From NCBI GenBank assembly GCA_004297725.1, contig SCUS01000078.1, positions 1 through 64,000 of the forward strand: a DNA stretch of 64,000 bases, read 5' to 3'. The translations under genes were made by a program, and so were the position numbers. Within the stretch, counting starts at the first letter, position 1, and every line of letters starts with the position of its first letter. Shown here piece by piece: positions 1-9,487 of this stretch. Below the pieces are notes generated by a model. It was not told the DNA's origin. It did not search any database and was given only the letters and a program-made list of their open reading frames with translations. Source of the DNA: Myxococcaceae bacterium (GTDB lineage Bacteria; Myxococcota_A; Polyangia; Polyangiales; Ga0077539).

Positions 1-1014
1 GCCGCGCGACCCGCCGCCCGCGATGACCTCGTAGATGGCCTCGGTCTGGTCTTCAGGGTTGTCGCCACCGAAGAACCGTCCGCCGGTGTCGTCGTCGATG
101 GTGCGCATGGTGTTGAAGGCCCGCTGCGAGGCGGCCACGTCGGGGCTCATCGCCTGGCGGATCCAGAGCGTGTAGTCGCCGGGCGAGCCGGGCTGACCGC
201 TCGGGAGGAAGGGCATGCTGTCGAAGGACCCGACGCCGACGCGAACGTCCGGGATCGCCATCTGCACGCCCCGCACGATGGTGTCCAGGCCCGTGCGGAG
301 CGCCGCGATCACGGGCTGCATCGAGGCCGAGTTGTCGACGAGGAAGAACACGTCCGCGAGGCGGATGCGCGTGGAGAACGTGAACTCGCGGAACTCGTGC
401 ATCCCCATCATGGGCGGCGGGTAGTACGGCAGCACGACGTAGAGGGAGTTCTCCGGGGGGCGCGAGTCGGCGCTGCGGCCGTCGGACATGGCGGCGCTCT
501 CGATGAGGTCGGTGGCCCCGTCGCTGTCCGTGTCGGCGCTGCACGGGTTGGTGCCCGCCATGAACTCCTCGCGGTCGGTGAGGCCGTCGTCGTCCGAGTC
601 GGCGTCGCGCTGGTTGGGCACCGAGTCGGTGCCGTCGCAGTTGTCGCCCGAGCTGCCGCAGGTGAGCGCGCGCGGCATGGAGTCGTAGCGGGGGTAGCGC
701 CGCGCGGCCTCGTCGGCGTCGGTGTACCCGTCGTTGTCCGAGTCGACGTCGCGGAAGTCGGGCATCCCGTCGCCGTCGGTGTCCAGCATCGGCGCGCCCT
801 CGACCGTGTCGGAGAGGCCGTCGCGGTCGGTGTCCACGCAGCTGCCCGCTGGCCCCGCGTCGCGGCCGGTCACCGGGCCGGTGTCGCGAACGGGGCCCAC
901 GTCACGGCGCACGCCCGCGTCGGCGGCGATCACCGTGGTGTTGTCCTGTCCGGGCGAACAGCTCGCGGCGAGCACCACCGCCAGCCAGGGGAGTTGTCCG
1001 ATGCTGCGCTTCAT
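1..1014 (-). CDS. VWA-domain lipoprotein with thrombospondin type 3 repeats (3'-truncated by window edge)
   Basis: The frame is open for 338 codons from an ATG at 1014 and runs off the left edge, so the C-terminus is missing. A short hydrophobic signal ends at a lipobox-like Cys (LAASC), suggesting an outer-membrane lipoprotein. Residues about 45-160 contain calcium-binding-type repeats of the form DxDxDGxxD (for example DTDGDGMPD and DADSDDDGL), as in thrombospondin type 3 repeats. From about residue 190 a von Willebrand factor A domain begins with the MIDAS motif DNSAS. Such proteins usually bind ligand or mediate adhesion in a metal-dependent way. The partner here is unknown. Confidence in the domain call is high; biological role is inferred only. 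Confidence 0.8.
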   Translation of the reverse strand, partial: MKRSIGQLPWLAVVLAASCSPGQDNTTVIAADAGVRRDVGPVRDTGPVTGRDAGPAGSCVDTDRDGLSDTVEGAPMLDTDGDGMPDFRDVDSDNDGYTDADEAARRYPRYDSMPRALTCGSSGDNCDGTDSVPNQRDADSDDDGLTDREEFMAGTNPCSADTDSDGATDLIESAAMSDGRSADSRPPENSLYVVLPYYPPPMMGMHEFREFTFSTRIRLADVFFLVDNSASMQPVIAALRTGLDTIVRGVQMAIPDVRVGVGSFDSMPFLPSGQPGSPGDYTLWIRQAMSPDVAASQRAFNTMRTIDDDTGGRFFGGDNPEDQTEAIYEVIAGGGSRG

Positions 1015-1153
1015 CGCAATCCTCACGAAGGGATAAGTGGTGATCATCGACGCCGACACGGCGCCTCGCACGCATAGGTACCGCCCCCCTCCGATCGCAC
1101 GCAAGCACGCGTAGTGACCGGGGCCGTGGGGTTCTTGTGACCAGCTGGCGTTT

Positions 1154-2419
1154 CTACTGAACGGTGCGGAGCGGAGCGACCACACCCTGGCTCGGGGCGG
1201 CGGAGCGGGAAGCGCCGCTCGGGCCGATCCAGCCCATGCCCGCGCCGGCCGAGCCGTAGCGCACGACGGGCTGAACGACGGGCTGCGGCGACGGCGCGAC
1301 GAGCACCGTCGGATCGCCGAAGGTGGCGGCGCCCATGGGCGGTCGGCGCGGCGCGTAGGCCATCGGCGAGCGCATCGGGTAGGCGCCGGGGTAGCCCCCG
1401 AACGCGACGCCATCGGGAGCCGGCGGCAGCGGAGGAGGTGCCGCCGAGGCGACGCGGGGAGGCGCGGCCGGTGGCGCCTGCACGACCACGGGTCGAGGAG
1501 AGAGTACCGGGTCAGGTAAGGCCGGGGCCGATCCGACGGGTCGGCGCACGCTCGGGCCCTCGGACATGCCCAGGAGGTCGCGGTCGCGGATGACCACCGC
1601 CACGCCCTCGACCGGCGGATCGACCACCGGGGCGAGCTCCCGGACGCGCGCCACGGGGATGCGCTCGACCGAGTCGACGCCCACGGCCGACGCGACCGCC
1701 GAGGCCGACCGGACGGCGCGGGGGCCCTCAGGGGGCGGGGTGTTCCAGACCTGCGGGAGCGCCACGACGCCCGTCGGACGCGCGGGGCCGCGCGGGGTCT
1801 CCCCGTCGGTGGCGACCGCGGCGGTGCGCGCATAGAGCGAGCTGCCCGCCGCCCCATGGATGAGCCGCCCTCCGAGCCCGGGCCCGCCCAGCGCTCCCTG
1901 GGCGCAGTACACATACGGCGCCCGGGAGACCGCCCCGATCGGCCCCAGCGCCGCCCAGCCGACCCAGCCCCCGCCGGTGCGCCAGTCGACCCAGGCGGGC
2001 GCGAACTGCGACCCCGGAACCCACGACCAGCACGTCCCTTCGAGCACCCAGCGGCCGTAGTGGAAGGGCACCCTCCCCCAGGCGTAGTCGCTCTGCCAGT
2101 ACCAGCCGGCGCCGGTCGCGACCCACTGGCCCGCGCTGCCGTAGGGCACGAAGGTCGCTCCGACGAGGGCCTCGTCGGGCCGCCAGACCCTGCCATACGA
2201 GGGCGAGTCGACCCAGGTGCCGTAGCCTTCGAGCGCCGCGTTGATCTGCGCAGCGGTCAGGTCGCTCGGCGTCTCTCCCAGCGAGAGGGGCCCGGTGGCG
2301 TAGCCGCGCAGGGGCTCCTGCGGCTGCACCACGACCGTCACCTCCTGGTACTGGCGGATGGCGCACGCCGGTGCACCCAGGGCCAGGACCGCCACCCACG
2401 TCTCCCACCGAGGTCGCAT
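1154..2419 (-). CDS. DUF6600-type lipoprotein, proline-rich C-terminus
   Basis: 421 aa. It has a short signal ending in a lipobox (GAPAC), so it is probably an exported lipoprotein. Residues about 55-170 are rich in Trp, Tyr and Gly in a pattern typical of DUF6600/YXWGXW proteins ([39 protein letters not shown]). The C-terminal 200 residues are Pro/Ala-rich and look disordered. The family is common in Myxococcota and has no settled function. It lies just downstream of ptsN (21 nt gap) and may be read through from that group, but it also has its own TGCTAA -10-like hexamer at 2430-2435, 10 nt before the ATG. Confidence 0.75.
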   Translation of the reverse strand: MRPRWETWVAVLALGAPACAIRQYQEVTVVVQPQEPLRGYATGPLSLGETPSDLTAAQINAALEGYGTWVDSPSYGRVWRPDEALVGATFVPYGSAGQWVATGAGWYWQSDYAWGRVPFHYGRWVLEGTCWSWVPGSQFAPAWVDWRTGGGWVGWAALGPIGAVSRAPYVYCAQGALGGPGLGGRLIHGAAGSSLYARTAAVATDGETPRGPARPTGVVALPQVWNTPPPEGPRAVRSASAVASAVGVDSVERIPVARVRELAPVVDPPVEGVAVVIRDRDLLGMSEGPSVRRPVGSAPALPDPVLSPRPVVVQAPPAAPPRVASAAPPPLPPAPDGVAFGGYPGAYPMRSPMAYAPRRPPMGAATFGDPTVLVAPSPQPVVQPVVRYGSAGAGMGWIGPSGASRSAAPSQGVVAPLRTVQ

Positions 2420-2440
2420 CCTCGACGGGTTAGCACGATC

Positions 2441-2908
2441 TCAGCGGAGCTGGGCCTCTTCGGCCAGGAGGATCGAGAGGACCTGATCGGGGCTGGTGGC
2501 GGCGATCAGCTCGGCGCGCACCCTCGCGTCTCGAAGGAGGCGGGAGACCCGCGCCAGTACCCGGAGGTGGTCGCCCGGGGCGCGGTCGGGCGCGAGCACG
2601 GCCACGAAGATGCGGACGGGCCGGCGGTCGATGGAGTCGAAGTCGACGCCGTCGGGTGCGATGGCGATGGCGGCGATGATCTGCGTGAGGTTGGGCAGGC
2701 GCCCGTGGGGGATGGCCACCTCGTCGCCCACGCCCGTCGAGGCCAGGCTCTCCCGGTCGCGCAGCACCTGGATGACCGTCGAGGCCTCGGAGAGCTCGGA
2801 GTCCTGGATCAACAGGTGGCCGAGGGCCTCGAGGGCCTCGTCTTTCGACGAGACCCGAAGGGTCGTCGAGATGCGCGCGGGAGTGAGTAGATCGCTGAAC
2901 CGCATCAC
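2441..2908 (-). CDS. ptsN: PTS IIA-like nitrogen regulatory protein (EIIA-Ntr)
   Basis: 155 aa, normal for the family. The phosphorylatable histidine sits in the motif AIPHGR (His68). The core GVDFDSIDRRPVRIFVAVLAP and HLRVLARVSRLL match the mannitol/fructose-type EIIA fold (the longer string is interrupted here for reading as two blocks). EIIA-Ntr receives phosphate from NPr/EI-Ntr and regulates nitrogen, carbon and potassium responses in other bacteria. Its position downstream of rpoN and hpf is the classical arrangement in Proteobacteria. No rapZ or NPr gene follows in this window, unlike the enterobacterial cluster. Confidence 0.92.
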   Translation of the reverse strand: MMRFSDLLTPARISTTLRVSSKDEALEALGHLLIQDSELSEASTVIQVLRDRESLASTGVGDEVAIPHGRLPNLTQIIAAIAIAPDGVDFDSIDRRPVRIFVAVLAPDRAPGDHLRVLARVSRLLRDARVRAELIAATSPDQVLSILLAEEAQLR

Positions 2909-2987
2909 GGGAGCGCGGGATACTCTGGGAGGGCGGGAGTGTAAAGCGGCGGAGTGAGGGGCTGGAAGAGGCCGCGGCGGAAGTCGC

Positions 2988-3335
2988 TCAGTCGGCGTCG
3001 TCGGACTCGGCGGCGACGGGCGTGGCGCGGAGGTTCTCGCCGCCCTTCTTGTTGCGGGTGGAGGCGTCGTGGTGGCGCGAGATCTGGTGCTCCACCTTGT
3101 CGATCATGAGGTCGATGGACTTGTACATGTCCTCGCTGTCATGCCGCGCCTGGTAGTGGCGGCCTTCGGAGGCGAGGGAGACCTCGGCCACGTGCAGGTG
3201 CTTCTCGGTGAAAAGAGTCACGTGCGCGTCGAGCGGGTGGCGCAGATACTTCTGCACGCGCTCGAGCTTTTCGTGGACGTACCCCTTGAGCGCGTCGCTC
3301 GGCGAGAGGTGTCTGAAAGTGATCGCAATGCCCAT
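2988..3335 (-). CDS. hpf: Ribosome hibernation promoting factor / sigma-54 modulation protein, short form
   Basis: 115 aa. It matches the short HPF/YfiA family: N-terminal ITFRHLSPSDALKGYV, central LDAHVTLFTEKHLHVAEV and DMYKSIDLMIDKVEHQI. It lacks the C-terminal dimerisation domain of long HPF. The family binds the 30S decoding region and silences ribosomes in stationary phase or stress. An ATG exists four codons earlier (3347), but a GGAGG at 3340-3344 lies correctly for the ATG at 3335, so I chose the latter. The gene sits between rpoN and ptsN. The upstream spacer of about 180 nt carries two hairpins. Confidence 0.92.
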   Translation of the reverse strand: MGIAITFRHLSPSDALKGYVHEKLERVQKYLRHPLDAHVTLFTEKHLHVAEVSLASEGRHYQARHDSEDMYKSIDLMIDKVEHQISRHHDASTRNKKGGENLRATPVAAESDDAD

Positions 3336-3421
3336 CACATCCTCCATCGGCGGTGGTCACGCGGGACCAGCTCCACGTCCTGCGTTCAACCAACGCCATG
3401 CTCAGCCCCAGATCTCATTCT

Positions 3422-3491
3422 CGTCGGCGTGGGCGAGCAACCGCCGACGTATGGGATCTACTCCCTTTGGTGGGGTGTGGGTAGACCCCAT
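3422..3491 (-). promoter_or_regulatory. Two tandem hairpins in the rpoN-hpf spacer
   Basis: In the transcript of the minus strand, 3479-3491 can pair with 3451-3465 (about 12 bp with a small bulge and one G-U pair, loop about 13 nt). Next, 3442-3449 pairs perfectly with 3422-3429 (CGTCGGCG, 12-nt loop). Neither is followed by a run of U, so they do not look like intrinsic terminators. They could be an mRNA processing or stability element between rpoN and hpf, or a leader for hpf. Pairing is visible in the sequence; function is inference. Confidence 0.45.
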
Positions 3492-3517
3492 CGCCGGGAA
3501 TTCAACGTGCGGTGCGG

Positions 3518-5071
3518 TCAGTAATACTGCTTGCGCTTGGCGCTGGAGAGGATGCCCAGCATTTCGCGGTACTTCGCGACGGTGCGGCGGGCGATCACGA
3601 TCTTCTGGTGCACCAGCTCCTTGACGATCTGCTCGTCGGAGAGGGGCGCCTGAGCGTCTTCCTGCGCCACGATCTTCTTGATCGCCTGCTTCACGCTCTC
3701 GCTGGCGATGTCCTCCTCCGCGATGCGGCGGATGGAGCTGTTGAAGAAGTACTTGAGCTCGAAGATGCCCCGCGGGGTGTGCACGTACTTGTTGGTGGTG
3801 ACGCGGGAGATGGTGCTCTCGTGCATGCCCACCGCGTCGGCCACGTCGCGGAGGATCATCGGCTTCAGGAACTCGATGCCCTTCTCGAAGAAGTCGTGCT
3901 GCTTCTCGACGATGCTCTGGGTGACCTTGACGATGGTCTTCTGCCGCTGGTCGAGCGAGCGCACGAACCACTTGGCCGAGGCCAGCTTGCCCTGCACGAA
4001 CTCGCGGGCCTTCGGGTCTTTCATCAGCGAGCGGGCCTGCTGCTCGTTGATCTTGAGCTTGGGCATGCCGTCGTCGTTGGTGCTGACCACGTAGTCGTCC
4101 CCGACCTTGTGCACGTAGACGTCGGGGGTGATGTACGACGGCTCTTCGGAGGTGAAGTTGCGCCCCGGCCGAGGCTCCATGGTGCTGATGAACTTCGCGG
4201 CCTCGTAGACGTCCGTGAGCTCACAGTGGAGGTCTCGGGCGATGGCCTGGAAGTTACGGCGCTCGACGTTGGGCAGGTGCCGGTCGATGACCTGCCAGAG
4301 GATGTTGTCGCTGTCGTAGCCGAAGTGCTCGGCCTGCACGAGCAGGCACTCCCGCAGGTCGCGCGCGGCCACGCCCACCGGGTCGAGGCTCTGGATCAGC
4401 CGGAGCACCTCCTCGGCGTCCTCCGGGTCGAGGCCCACCTCGCGGGCGAGGTCTTCGATGGTGAGCGCGCGGCCCGCCGCCTCGGTCTCCGCCGCGGCGC
4501 GGATCTTCGGCGCCTCGCCCTCGACGTCCTCGTCGACCACGATGCCGCTGAGGTTGAGGTACCCGCTGTCGTCGAGGTTGTGCACGATGAGCATCGCGAA
4601 CTTCAGCTCGTTCTCGCGGAAGTTCGAGAGCCTGATCTGCTGCTCGAGGTGGTCGCTGAGGGTCGTGCGGCGGGTGAGCGTGGCCTCGAGGGAGGGCATG
4701 TCCTCGCTCGACCCTCGCGTCGTCGTCGGCAGCGGCGCCTGGTTGGAGTACGCGTCGAGGAACTTCTCCCAGTAGTCCTCCTGCGTCGTCTCGGAGATGG
4801 CCGCCCGGTCTTCCTGGCTGGTCGGGAGGTGCTGCCGAGAGTCGTCGAGCGCCGCCACGCGGTCGATGGTCGGGGTCTCCGCGGCCTCCGCGGCGCGATC
4901 GCCCGGGTCGTTGCCGTCGGCCCCGTCCTCGAGGATGGGGTTGCCCATCATCTCCTCGCGGACCGCGTCGATGAGCTCCAGGCGAGAGAGCTGCAGCAGC
5001 TTGATTGCCATCTGAAGCTGCGGCGTCATCACCAGCTTCTGCTGCAATCCCTGAACGAGCTTGATCTCCAT
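3518..5071 (-). CDS. rpoN: RNA polymerase sigma-54 factor
   Basis: 517 aa, full length. The N-terminus has the Gln/Leu-rich activator-interacting region (GLQQKLVMTPQLQMAIKLLQ), followed by an acidic linker (about residues 45-110), the core-binding domain, the helix-turn-helix (HESTISRVTTNKY) and the C-terminal RpoN box ARRTVAKYR (about residue 494), which reads the -24 element. Sigma-54 needs AAA+ activators, and these are numerous in Myxococcota. It is the first gene of the rpoN-hpf-ptsN group. I found no convincing GG-N10-GC promoter within the window. Confidence 0.97.
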   Translation of the reverse strand: MEIKLVQGLQQKLVMTPQLQMAIKLLQLSRLELIDAVREEMMGNPILEDGADGNDPGDRAAEAAETPTIDRVAALDDSRQHLPTSQEDRAAISETTQEDYWEKFLDAYSNQAPLPTTTRGSSEDMPSLEATLTRRTTLSDHLEQQIRLSNFRENELKFAMLIVHNLDDSGYLNLSGIVVDEDVEGEAPKIRAAAETEAAGRALTIEDLAREVGLDPEDAEEVLRLIQSLDPVGVAARDLRECLLVQAEHFGYDSDNILWQVIDRHLPNVERRNFQAIARDLHCELTDVYEAAKFISTMEPRPGRNFTSEEPSYITPDVYVHKVGDDYVVSTNDDGMPKLKINEQQARSLMKDPKAREFVQGKLASAKWFVRSLDQRQKTIVKVTQSIVEKQHDFFEKGIEFLKPMILRDVADAVGMHESTISRVTTNKYVHTPRGIFELKYFFNSSIRRIAEEDIASESVKQAIKKIVAQEDAQAPLSDEQIVKELVHQKIVIARRTVAKYREMLGILSSAKRKQYY

Positions 5072-5147
5072 CCGCCTTCTCTCCTCTGCGCGATCCCGCC
5101 CACCGAAGCTCTGAAAAGATTCCTACCTCCGCGCGGCGTCCCAGACT

Positions 5148-7709
5148 CTAGTCCTTCGGCTCCGAGGTTGCATCAGGAACTTTGACGCCCAGGATCTCGG
5201 CGAGCGCGGCCGCAGTACGCGTCGTGCATTCGAGCGCGGCGTCGAGCGCCACGGAGAACATCACGGACGGGAGGTGCGTCGGTGCGCGCGTCGCGTCCAG
5301 GGCTCCAGACACCTCGCGCCACGGGTCTCCGATGTCGAGCCCCTGCGCGGCCACGCCTGCCGGCTGCCCCAGCACCGAGGGCCTGAGCGCCTGATCGAGC
5401 GCGTCTCGTACGCCCTCGGACACCGCGGCTCGGATCACCCCGTCGACCGGCGCGGTGAACACCGCCCCGAGCCCCGGCCGCACCGCCCCGGCCGCCACCG
5501 CCAGCGCCTCGACCTCCGCGCGCAGCTCGGCCAGCTCGGCCCGCTCCCGCTGGAGGCACCGGTGCACCAGCTCCGAGACCACGTCGTTCAGCACCTCGTC
5601 GGAGGGCGCAGACTCCCTCCCGCGGAGGGAGGTCCATTGCTCTCGCAGCGACGCGGCCACCTCGCGGCGCACCCTCGTCGCCCGTCGCGACAGCTCTTCT
5701 CGCAGCGTCGCCAGGGCGTCGACGAGCTGCGCCTCGACGCCGCGTCGGGTCGCCTCCCGGGCCTCCTCCTCCTCCCTCGCCCGGCGCACCTCGGTGAGCA
5801 TCCCTCGCAGCCGCGCCGACGCCCGGAGGCGCTTCCACGCGTCTCGCCGCGCGATGATCCGCTCGCCCACCGAGGTCCGGAACTCTCCCCACCCTGGCGC
5901 GCCGTGATCCGCCATCGCCTCGCGCGCGCTGAACGCCCCGAGCAGCGGCGCCTCGGAGCCGAGCGCGTCGTGCAGCGAGCGCACGACCTCCGCCACGCCC
6001 TCCGCGCCGACGACGTCGGCCTTGTTGATGACCCCCAGCACCGGGACCCCCTCCCCACGCACCGCCCGGAGCGCTTCGAGCTCGCTCTGCTTGCCTGCCT
6101 GACGAGCGTCGAAGACCCACAGCGCGAGGTCGGCCAGCTCGAGGGCGTGGCGGGTGATCGACGGGTCGACGCCGTCCGTCGCGTTGCTCCCCGGCGTGTC
6201 GAGCAGCTCCAGGTGGGCCAGCGCCCCGCTCGGGTGGAACAGCTCCACGTGAGCGACGGCCTGCCCCTCGGCCTCGATCGCGCGCAGCGCCTCGGGCAGC
6301 GCCCCGATCGGCCCCTCGCGAAGCCCCCCGCGAGCGTCGAGCACCCGGGCGCGGGCCTCGCCCTGCCGGAGCCAGTAGACCCTCGCGGTGGTCGGCAGCA
6401 CCCCGACCGCGGAGAGGGCGGCGCCCACCCAGGCGTTCACCACGGTGCTCTTGCCCGCGCTGAACTCCCCGAGCAGCGCCACCCGAAGCGGCTCGTCGAG
6501 CGAGCGACGCAGCGCGTCGAGCGACGCCGCGAGCGCCTCGTCCGCGGGTGCTCTGGAGCGCAGCCAACCCGCCAGCCCTGCGAGCAGCGTGTCCAGCGAG
6601 GCCCCCCAGGCGAGCTCGAAGGAGCGGGCCATCAGCGCGGCGGCGCGGGCCCGGGTGAGCGCCGAGCCCAACGGGAGCGAGAGCTTCTCCGCGGCGCCCG
6701 CGACCTCAGCGCGGGCGAGGTCTTCCGCCGCCGAGGCGAGCGCGAGCACCTCCGCGCTGCCTGGACGCTCGGGCGCCTCGGTGGCCCAGCGCACCGCCAG
6801 CGCGAGGTCGCTCTTCACCGCCAGCTCGATGGCGTAGCGCCAGAGCGCCTCCGGAACCTCCTCCGCGCCGACCGCCTCTCGTGCCCCGAGGGCCTCACCC
6901 CGAGCGAGCACCCCGAGCGCGGCCACCACCCGGGCCAGCGGGCGCTCGAGTCCGCGGGTGACCCGCTCGATCGCCGCCGCGTCGTCGGCAGCGGTCAGCG
7001 CCACCACCAGCAGCGGGGCGGCGCCCTCCTCGCCGCACACCCAGGCCCGTCGCAGGCAGCGCACCGCCAGGGCCCGGTCGTCGAGGCGCCACGCCAGGGA
7101 TCCGGCGGCGTGGTTGGTCGGGCCGTCGCTCGGGTCGATGGAGACCACCGCCCGACCGAGCAGCCGGCGCGCCCGCGAGGGATCTTCCACCGCCATCGCG
7201 GCCCGGGCGAGGAGCAGCCAGGCCGGAGATCGCGCCGGGTCGAGGATCGTCGCCGCGCGCGCGAAGCGGCTCGCCGCCTCGGACTCACCGGCGGCCTCGA
7301 AGCGCTCCGCGGCCTGGAGGAAGTGCCCCGCGAGCCCCTTCGGATCGACCACCACGCGCCCTCGGGTGCGTCGCTCGACCTCCAGCGCACGCGCGACGTC
7401 GCCCACGCTGGCCGCCAGCGCCGCCACGCGCCCCAGCACCTCGGCGGGCAGCTCGCGCTCGCGCGCCGCGTCGTCGAGCACCCGCAGCGCCTCGCCCGGC
7501 TGACCGTCCGCCGCCAGCGCGTCCGACCGCAGGACCATCGGGGCGAGCCAGCCTGGCGCCACCCGGTGCGCCTCCGCGGCGAGCGAGAGCGCGGCCCGCA
7601 CGTCCCCGTGGGCGAGCAGCGCCTCTCCCCGACGCAGCGCCCGCACCGCCTCCTCGGGGGGCGGCATGATCCGGTCGAGCAGCCTTTCGAAGCGGTCGAC
7701 GAGGCCCAT
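5148..7709 (-). CDS. Dynamin-like GTPase with helical-repeat N-terminus
   Basis: 853 aa from ATG 7709. Residues 1 to about 390 are Ala/Arg/Leu-rich helical pairs resembling TPRs (for example LLAHGDVRAALSLAAEAHRV). A dynamin-type G domain follows: P-loop GEFSAGKST (about residue 412), G3 DTPGSN, and G4 NKAD. The C-terminal 200 residues are long helices, probably a stalk or coiled coil. Bacterial dynamin-like proteins usually act on membranes. No clear transmembrane helix is visible. An in-frame ATG 117 nt earlier would overlap engB and has no support; ATG 7709 is preceded by GTGCTAAGGCC at a 13-nt distance, as in murA. It is divergent from engB. Confidence 0.82.
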   Translation of the reverse strand: MGLVDRFERLLDRIMPPPEEAVRALRRGEALLAHGDVRAALSLAAEAHRVAPGWLAPMVLRSDALAADGQPGEALRVLDDAARERELPAEVLGRVAALAASVGDVARALEVERRTRGRVVVDPKGLAGHFLQAAERFEAAGESEAASRFARAATILDPARSPAWLLLARAAMAVEDPSRARRLLGRAVVSIDPSDGPTNHAAGSLAWRLDDRALAVRCLRRAWVCGEEGAAPLLVVALTAADDAAAIERVTRGLERPLARVVAALGVLARGEALGAREAVGAEEVPEALWRYAIELAVKSDLALAVRWATEAPERPGSAEVLALASAAEDLARAEVAGAAEKLSLPLGSALTRARAAALMARSFELAWGASLDTLLAGLAGWLRSRAPADEALAASLDALRRSLDEPLRVALLGEFSAGKSTVVNAWVGAALSAVGVLPTTARVYWLRQGEARARVLDARGGLREGPIGALPEALRAIEAEGQAVAHVELFHPSGALAHLELLDTPGSNATDGVDPSITRHALELADLALWVFDARQAGKQSELEALRAVRGEGVPVLGVINKADVVGAEGVAEVVRSLHDALGSEAPLLGAFSAREAMADHGAPGWGEFRTSVGERIIARRDAWKRLRASARLRGMLTEVRRAREEEEAREATRRGVEAQLVDALATLREELSRRATRVRREVAASLREQWTSLRGRESAPSDEVLNDVVSELVHRCLQRERAELAELRAEVEALAVAAGAVRPGLGAVFTAPVDGVIRAAVSEGVRDALDQALRPSVLGQPAGVAAQGLDIGDPWREVSGALDATRAPTHLPSVMFSVALDAALECTTRTAAALAEILGVKVPDATSEPKD

Positions 7710-7722
7710 CGCCCGACAGGCC

Positions 7723-7733
7723 TTAGCACGATC
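7723..7733 (-). promoter_or_regulatory. Putative -10 element GTGCTAAGGCC region upstream of the dynamin-like gene
   Basis: On the minus strand TGCTAA (7728-7723) lies 13 nt before the ATG at 7709. An 11-nt identical block, GTGCTAAGGCC, lies at exactly the same distance from the murA start at 58306. No Shine-Dalgarno sequence fits between, so transcripts may have very short leaders. Promoter function is inferred from position and repetition. Confidence 0.35.
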
Positions 7734-7774
7734 GCGGGTAGCGCCGGGCGGCCGGATGTGTATCTCCTCCGCGC

Positions 7775-8527
7775 ATGGCTTCTCCGCATCGAGGAAACGT
7801 TCGCCCTGCCCCGCGCCCTGCTGCAAAGGCCGCCGCTTCGCCGCTGGACTGCATCGAGGCGACCTACCTCGCCGAGGCCCGGCCGGGCCACGTGCTGCCG
7901 TCCCCGACGCAGCCGGAGATCGCCTTCGCGGGCCGCAGCAACGTCGGCAAGTCCACGCTGCTCAACCGCCTCGCGCAGCGGCGTGCCCTCGCTCGCACCT
8001 CGAAGACCCCGGGCTGCACCCGCGGGGTGGTGCTCTTCGAGCTGCGCCTCCGTGACGGGACGAAGCTGCACATCGCCGACCTCCCCGGGTACGGCTTCGC
8101 AGACCGCTCGAAGGGCGAGCGCGCCGCCTGGGGCAAGCACCTGGAGGAGTACGTGGCGCGCCGCGCGTCGCTCCGCGCCGTGATCGTCCTCATCGACGTG
8201 CGGCGAGGCCCGCAGCCCGACGACCTCCAGCTCCTCGACTGGCTGCGCTTCATCCACCGCGATCCCATCGTGGTGCTCACCAAGATCGACAAGCTCTCGC
8301 GCAACGAGGCCAGCGCCGCCGTCGCCAGCGTGCAGCGAGACCTCGGCGTACCCGTGCTCGGGCTCTCGGGCGAGACCGGCGCCGGGCGCGAGACATTGCT
8401 GCAGCGAATCCGAGCGATGGTCGCACCCGTCGAGGCACAACCAGGCACAGTCGAGGGGGGGCTTCCTCCCGAGGTCGTGGACGATCTGACCGCGACCAGC
8501 TCGCCCGGCACAGCCCCGGCACACTAA
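7775..8527 (+). CDS. engB: Ribosome biogenesis GTPase EngB/YsxC/YihA
   Basis: 250 aa. P-loop GRSNVGKSTLLN (G1), the Thr in TSKTPGCTRG (G2), DLPGYGFAD (G3), TKIDKLSRNE (G4) and the SGETGAG region (G5) are all present, the EngB signature set. The GTPase takes part in assembly of the 50S subunit and is usually essential. The C-terminal about 45 residues extend past the usual family end and are low-complexity. The N-terminal 20 residues before LDCIEATYLAEA are Pro/Ala-rich; the true start could be slightly downstream, though no better codon is seen. Confidence 0.93.
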   Translation: MASPHRGNVRPAPRPAAKAAASPLDCIEATYLAEARPGHVLPSPTQPEIAFAGRSNVGKSTLLNRLAQRRALARTSKTPGCTRGVVLFELRLRDGTKLHIADLPGYGFADRSKGERAAWGKHLEEYVARRASLRAVIVLIDVRRGPQPDDLQLLDWLRFIHRDPIVVLTKIDKLSRNEASAAVASVQRDLGVPVLGLSGETGAGRETLLQRIRAMVAPVEAQPGTVEGGLPPEVVDDLTATSSPGTAPAH

Positions 8528-8602
8528 GTCTCCGACACCGCGAGAACATTTCGGATCGCCCGTGATTGACGACCTCCCGGCGCTGGTCGAGAGTCGTTCA
8601 TC

Positions 8603-9487
8603 ATGCTGCTGCGATGGCTCGCACCGCTCACGTTCGTGGCGTTGACGTTGTTCTCCGCCGGAGCTGGCGGCGCGGGTGTGCCACCGGTCCGGATGCCCAT
8701 TCGCATCGTCGATGTCCGCGGGGCGGCGTCCATCCTTCAACGCGGCGCGGCGGTGCTCGACGCGCGAGACGCGGCGTCCTTCGCGCAGGGCCATCTGCCG
8801 GGCGCGCAGATGTACGCGTGGCAGGCCTTCACGGGAGAGGGCGCGGCGCGGGGCAGGCTCAAGGCCGACCCGAGGGCGCTGGCACAGCAGGTCGCAGCCC
8901 TCGGGGTCGACGGCGGCAGGCCCACGCTGGTCTACGGCAGCGGCGCGGGCGGCTGGGGCGAAGAGGGTCACGCGGCGTGGATGCTCGCGCTCCTCGGGCA
9001 CCCTGACGTGGCCCTGCTCGACGGCGGGTTCACCGCCTGGAAATCCGCGGGACGCCCGGTGGTGACCTCCCACGCTCGGGCCGCGATGGGCCGCTTCGAC
9101 GCCCGCTGGCGCGACGACCTGGTGGCTCGCAAGGCCGACCTGGGCGCCGCCCGGGCGCAGGTCATCGACGTGCGCAGCGGGCTGGAGTTCCGGGGTTCGA
9201 CGCCCTACGGCGAGGCCCGCGGCGGGCACATCGCCGGGGCGCGGCACATCGACTGGCGCACCCTGCTCGACGAGCGCGGCCGGCTGGTGCCGTCGTCGCG
9301 GGTGCTGCGCCTGCTGGCCGACGCGGGCATCGACCCCAACCGGGAGATCATCACCTACTGCACCTGCGGCGTGCGTAGCGCCATGGCGGCGGTGGCCCTC
9401 GCCTCGCGGGGCGTAGGCTCGGTGCGCAACTACGACGGCTCGCTCGCGGAGTGGTCCGCCGACCCCGACGCCCCGATGGAGCGGTGA
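8603..9487 (+). CDS. Exported two-domain rhodanese (thiosulfate sulfurtransferase type)
   Basis: 294 aa with an N-terminal signal peptide (hydrophobic LLRWLAPLTFVALTLF), so probably periplasmic. Two rhodanese folds: an inactive N-terminal one (VLDARDAASFAQGHLPGA) and a C-terminal one with GHIAGARHIDWRTLL and the active loop CTCGVRS, with Cys253 as the expected sulfur acceptor. The family moves sulfane sulfur from thiosulfate or 3-mercaptopyruvate to thiophilic acceptors. Its TGA overlaps the GTG start of the following kinase by 4 nt, which suggests coupled translation. Confidence 0.9.
   Translation: MLLRWLAPLTFVALTLFSAGAGGAGVPPVRMPIRIVDVRGAASILQRGAAVLDARDAASFAQGHLPGAQMYAWQAFTGEGAARGRLKADPRALAQQVAALGVDGGRPTLVYGSGAGGWGEEGHAAWMLALLGHPDVALLDGGFTAWKSAGRPVVTSHARAAMGRFDARWRDDLVARKADLGAARAQVIDVRSGLEFRGSTPYGEARGGHIAGARHIDWRTLLDERGRLVPSSRVLRLLADAGIDPNREIITYCTCGVRSAMAAVALASRGVGSVRNYDGSLAEWSADPDAPMER

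Noticed and set aside
5274-8183. Long antisense reading frames such as the one across the dynamin-like gene
   Set aside because: High G+C leaves long open frames opposite real genes; these are Arg/Pro/Gly/Ala-rich, without motifs, and their frame-mirror genes have clear homology.
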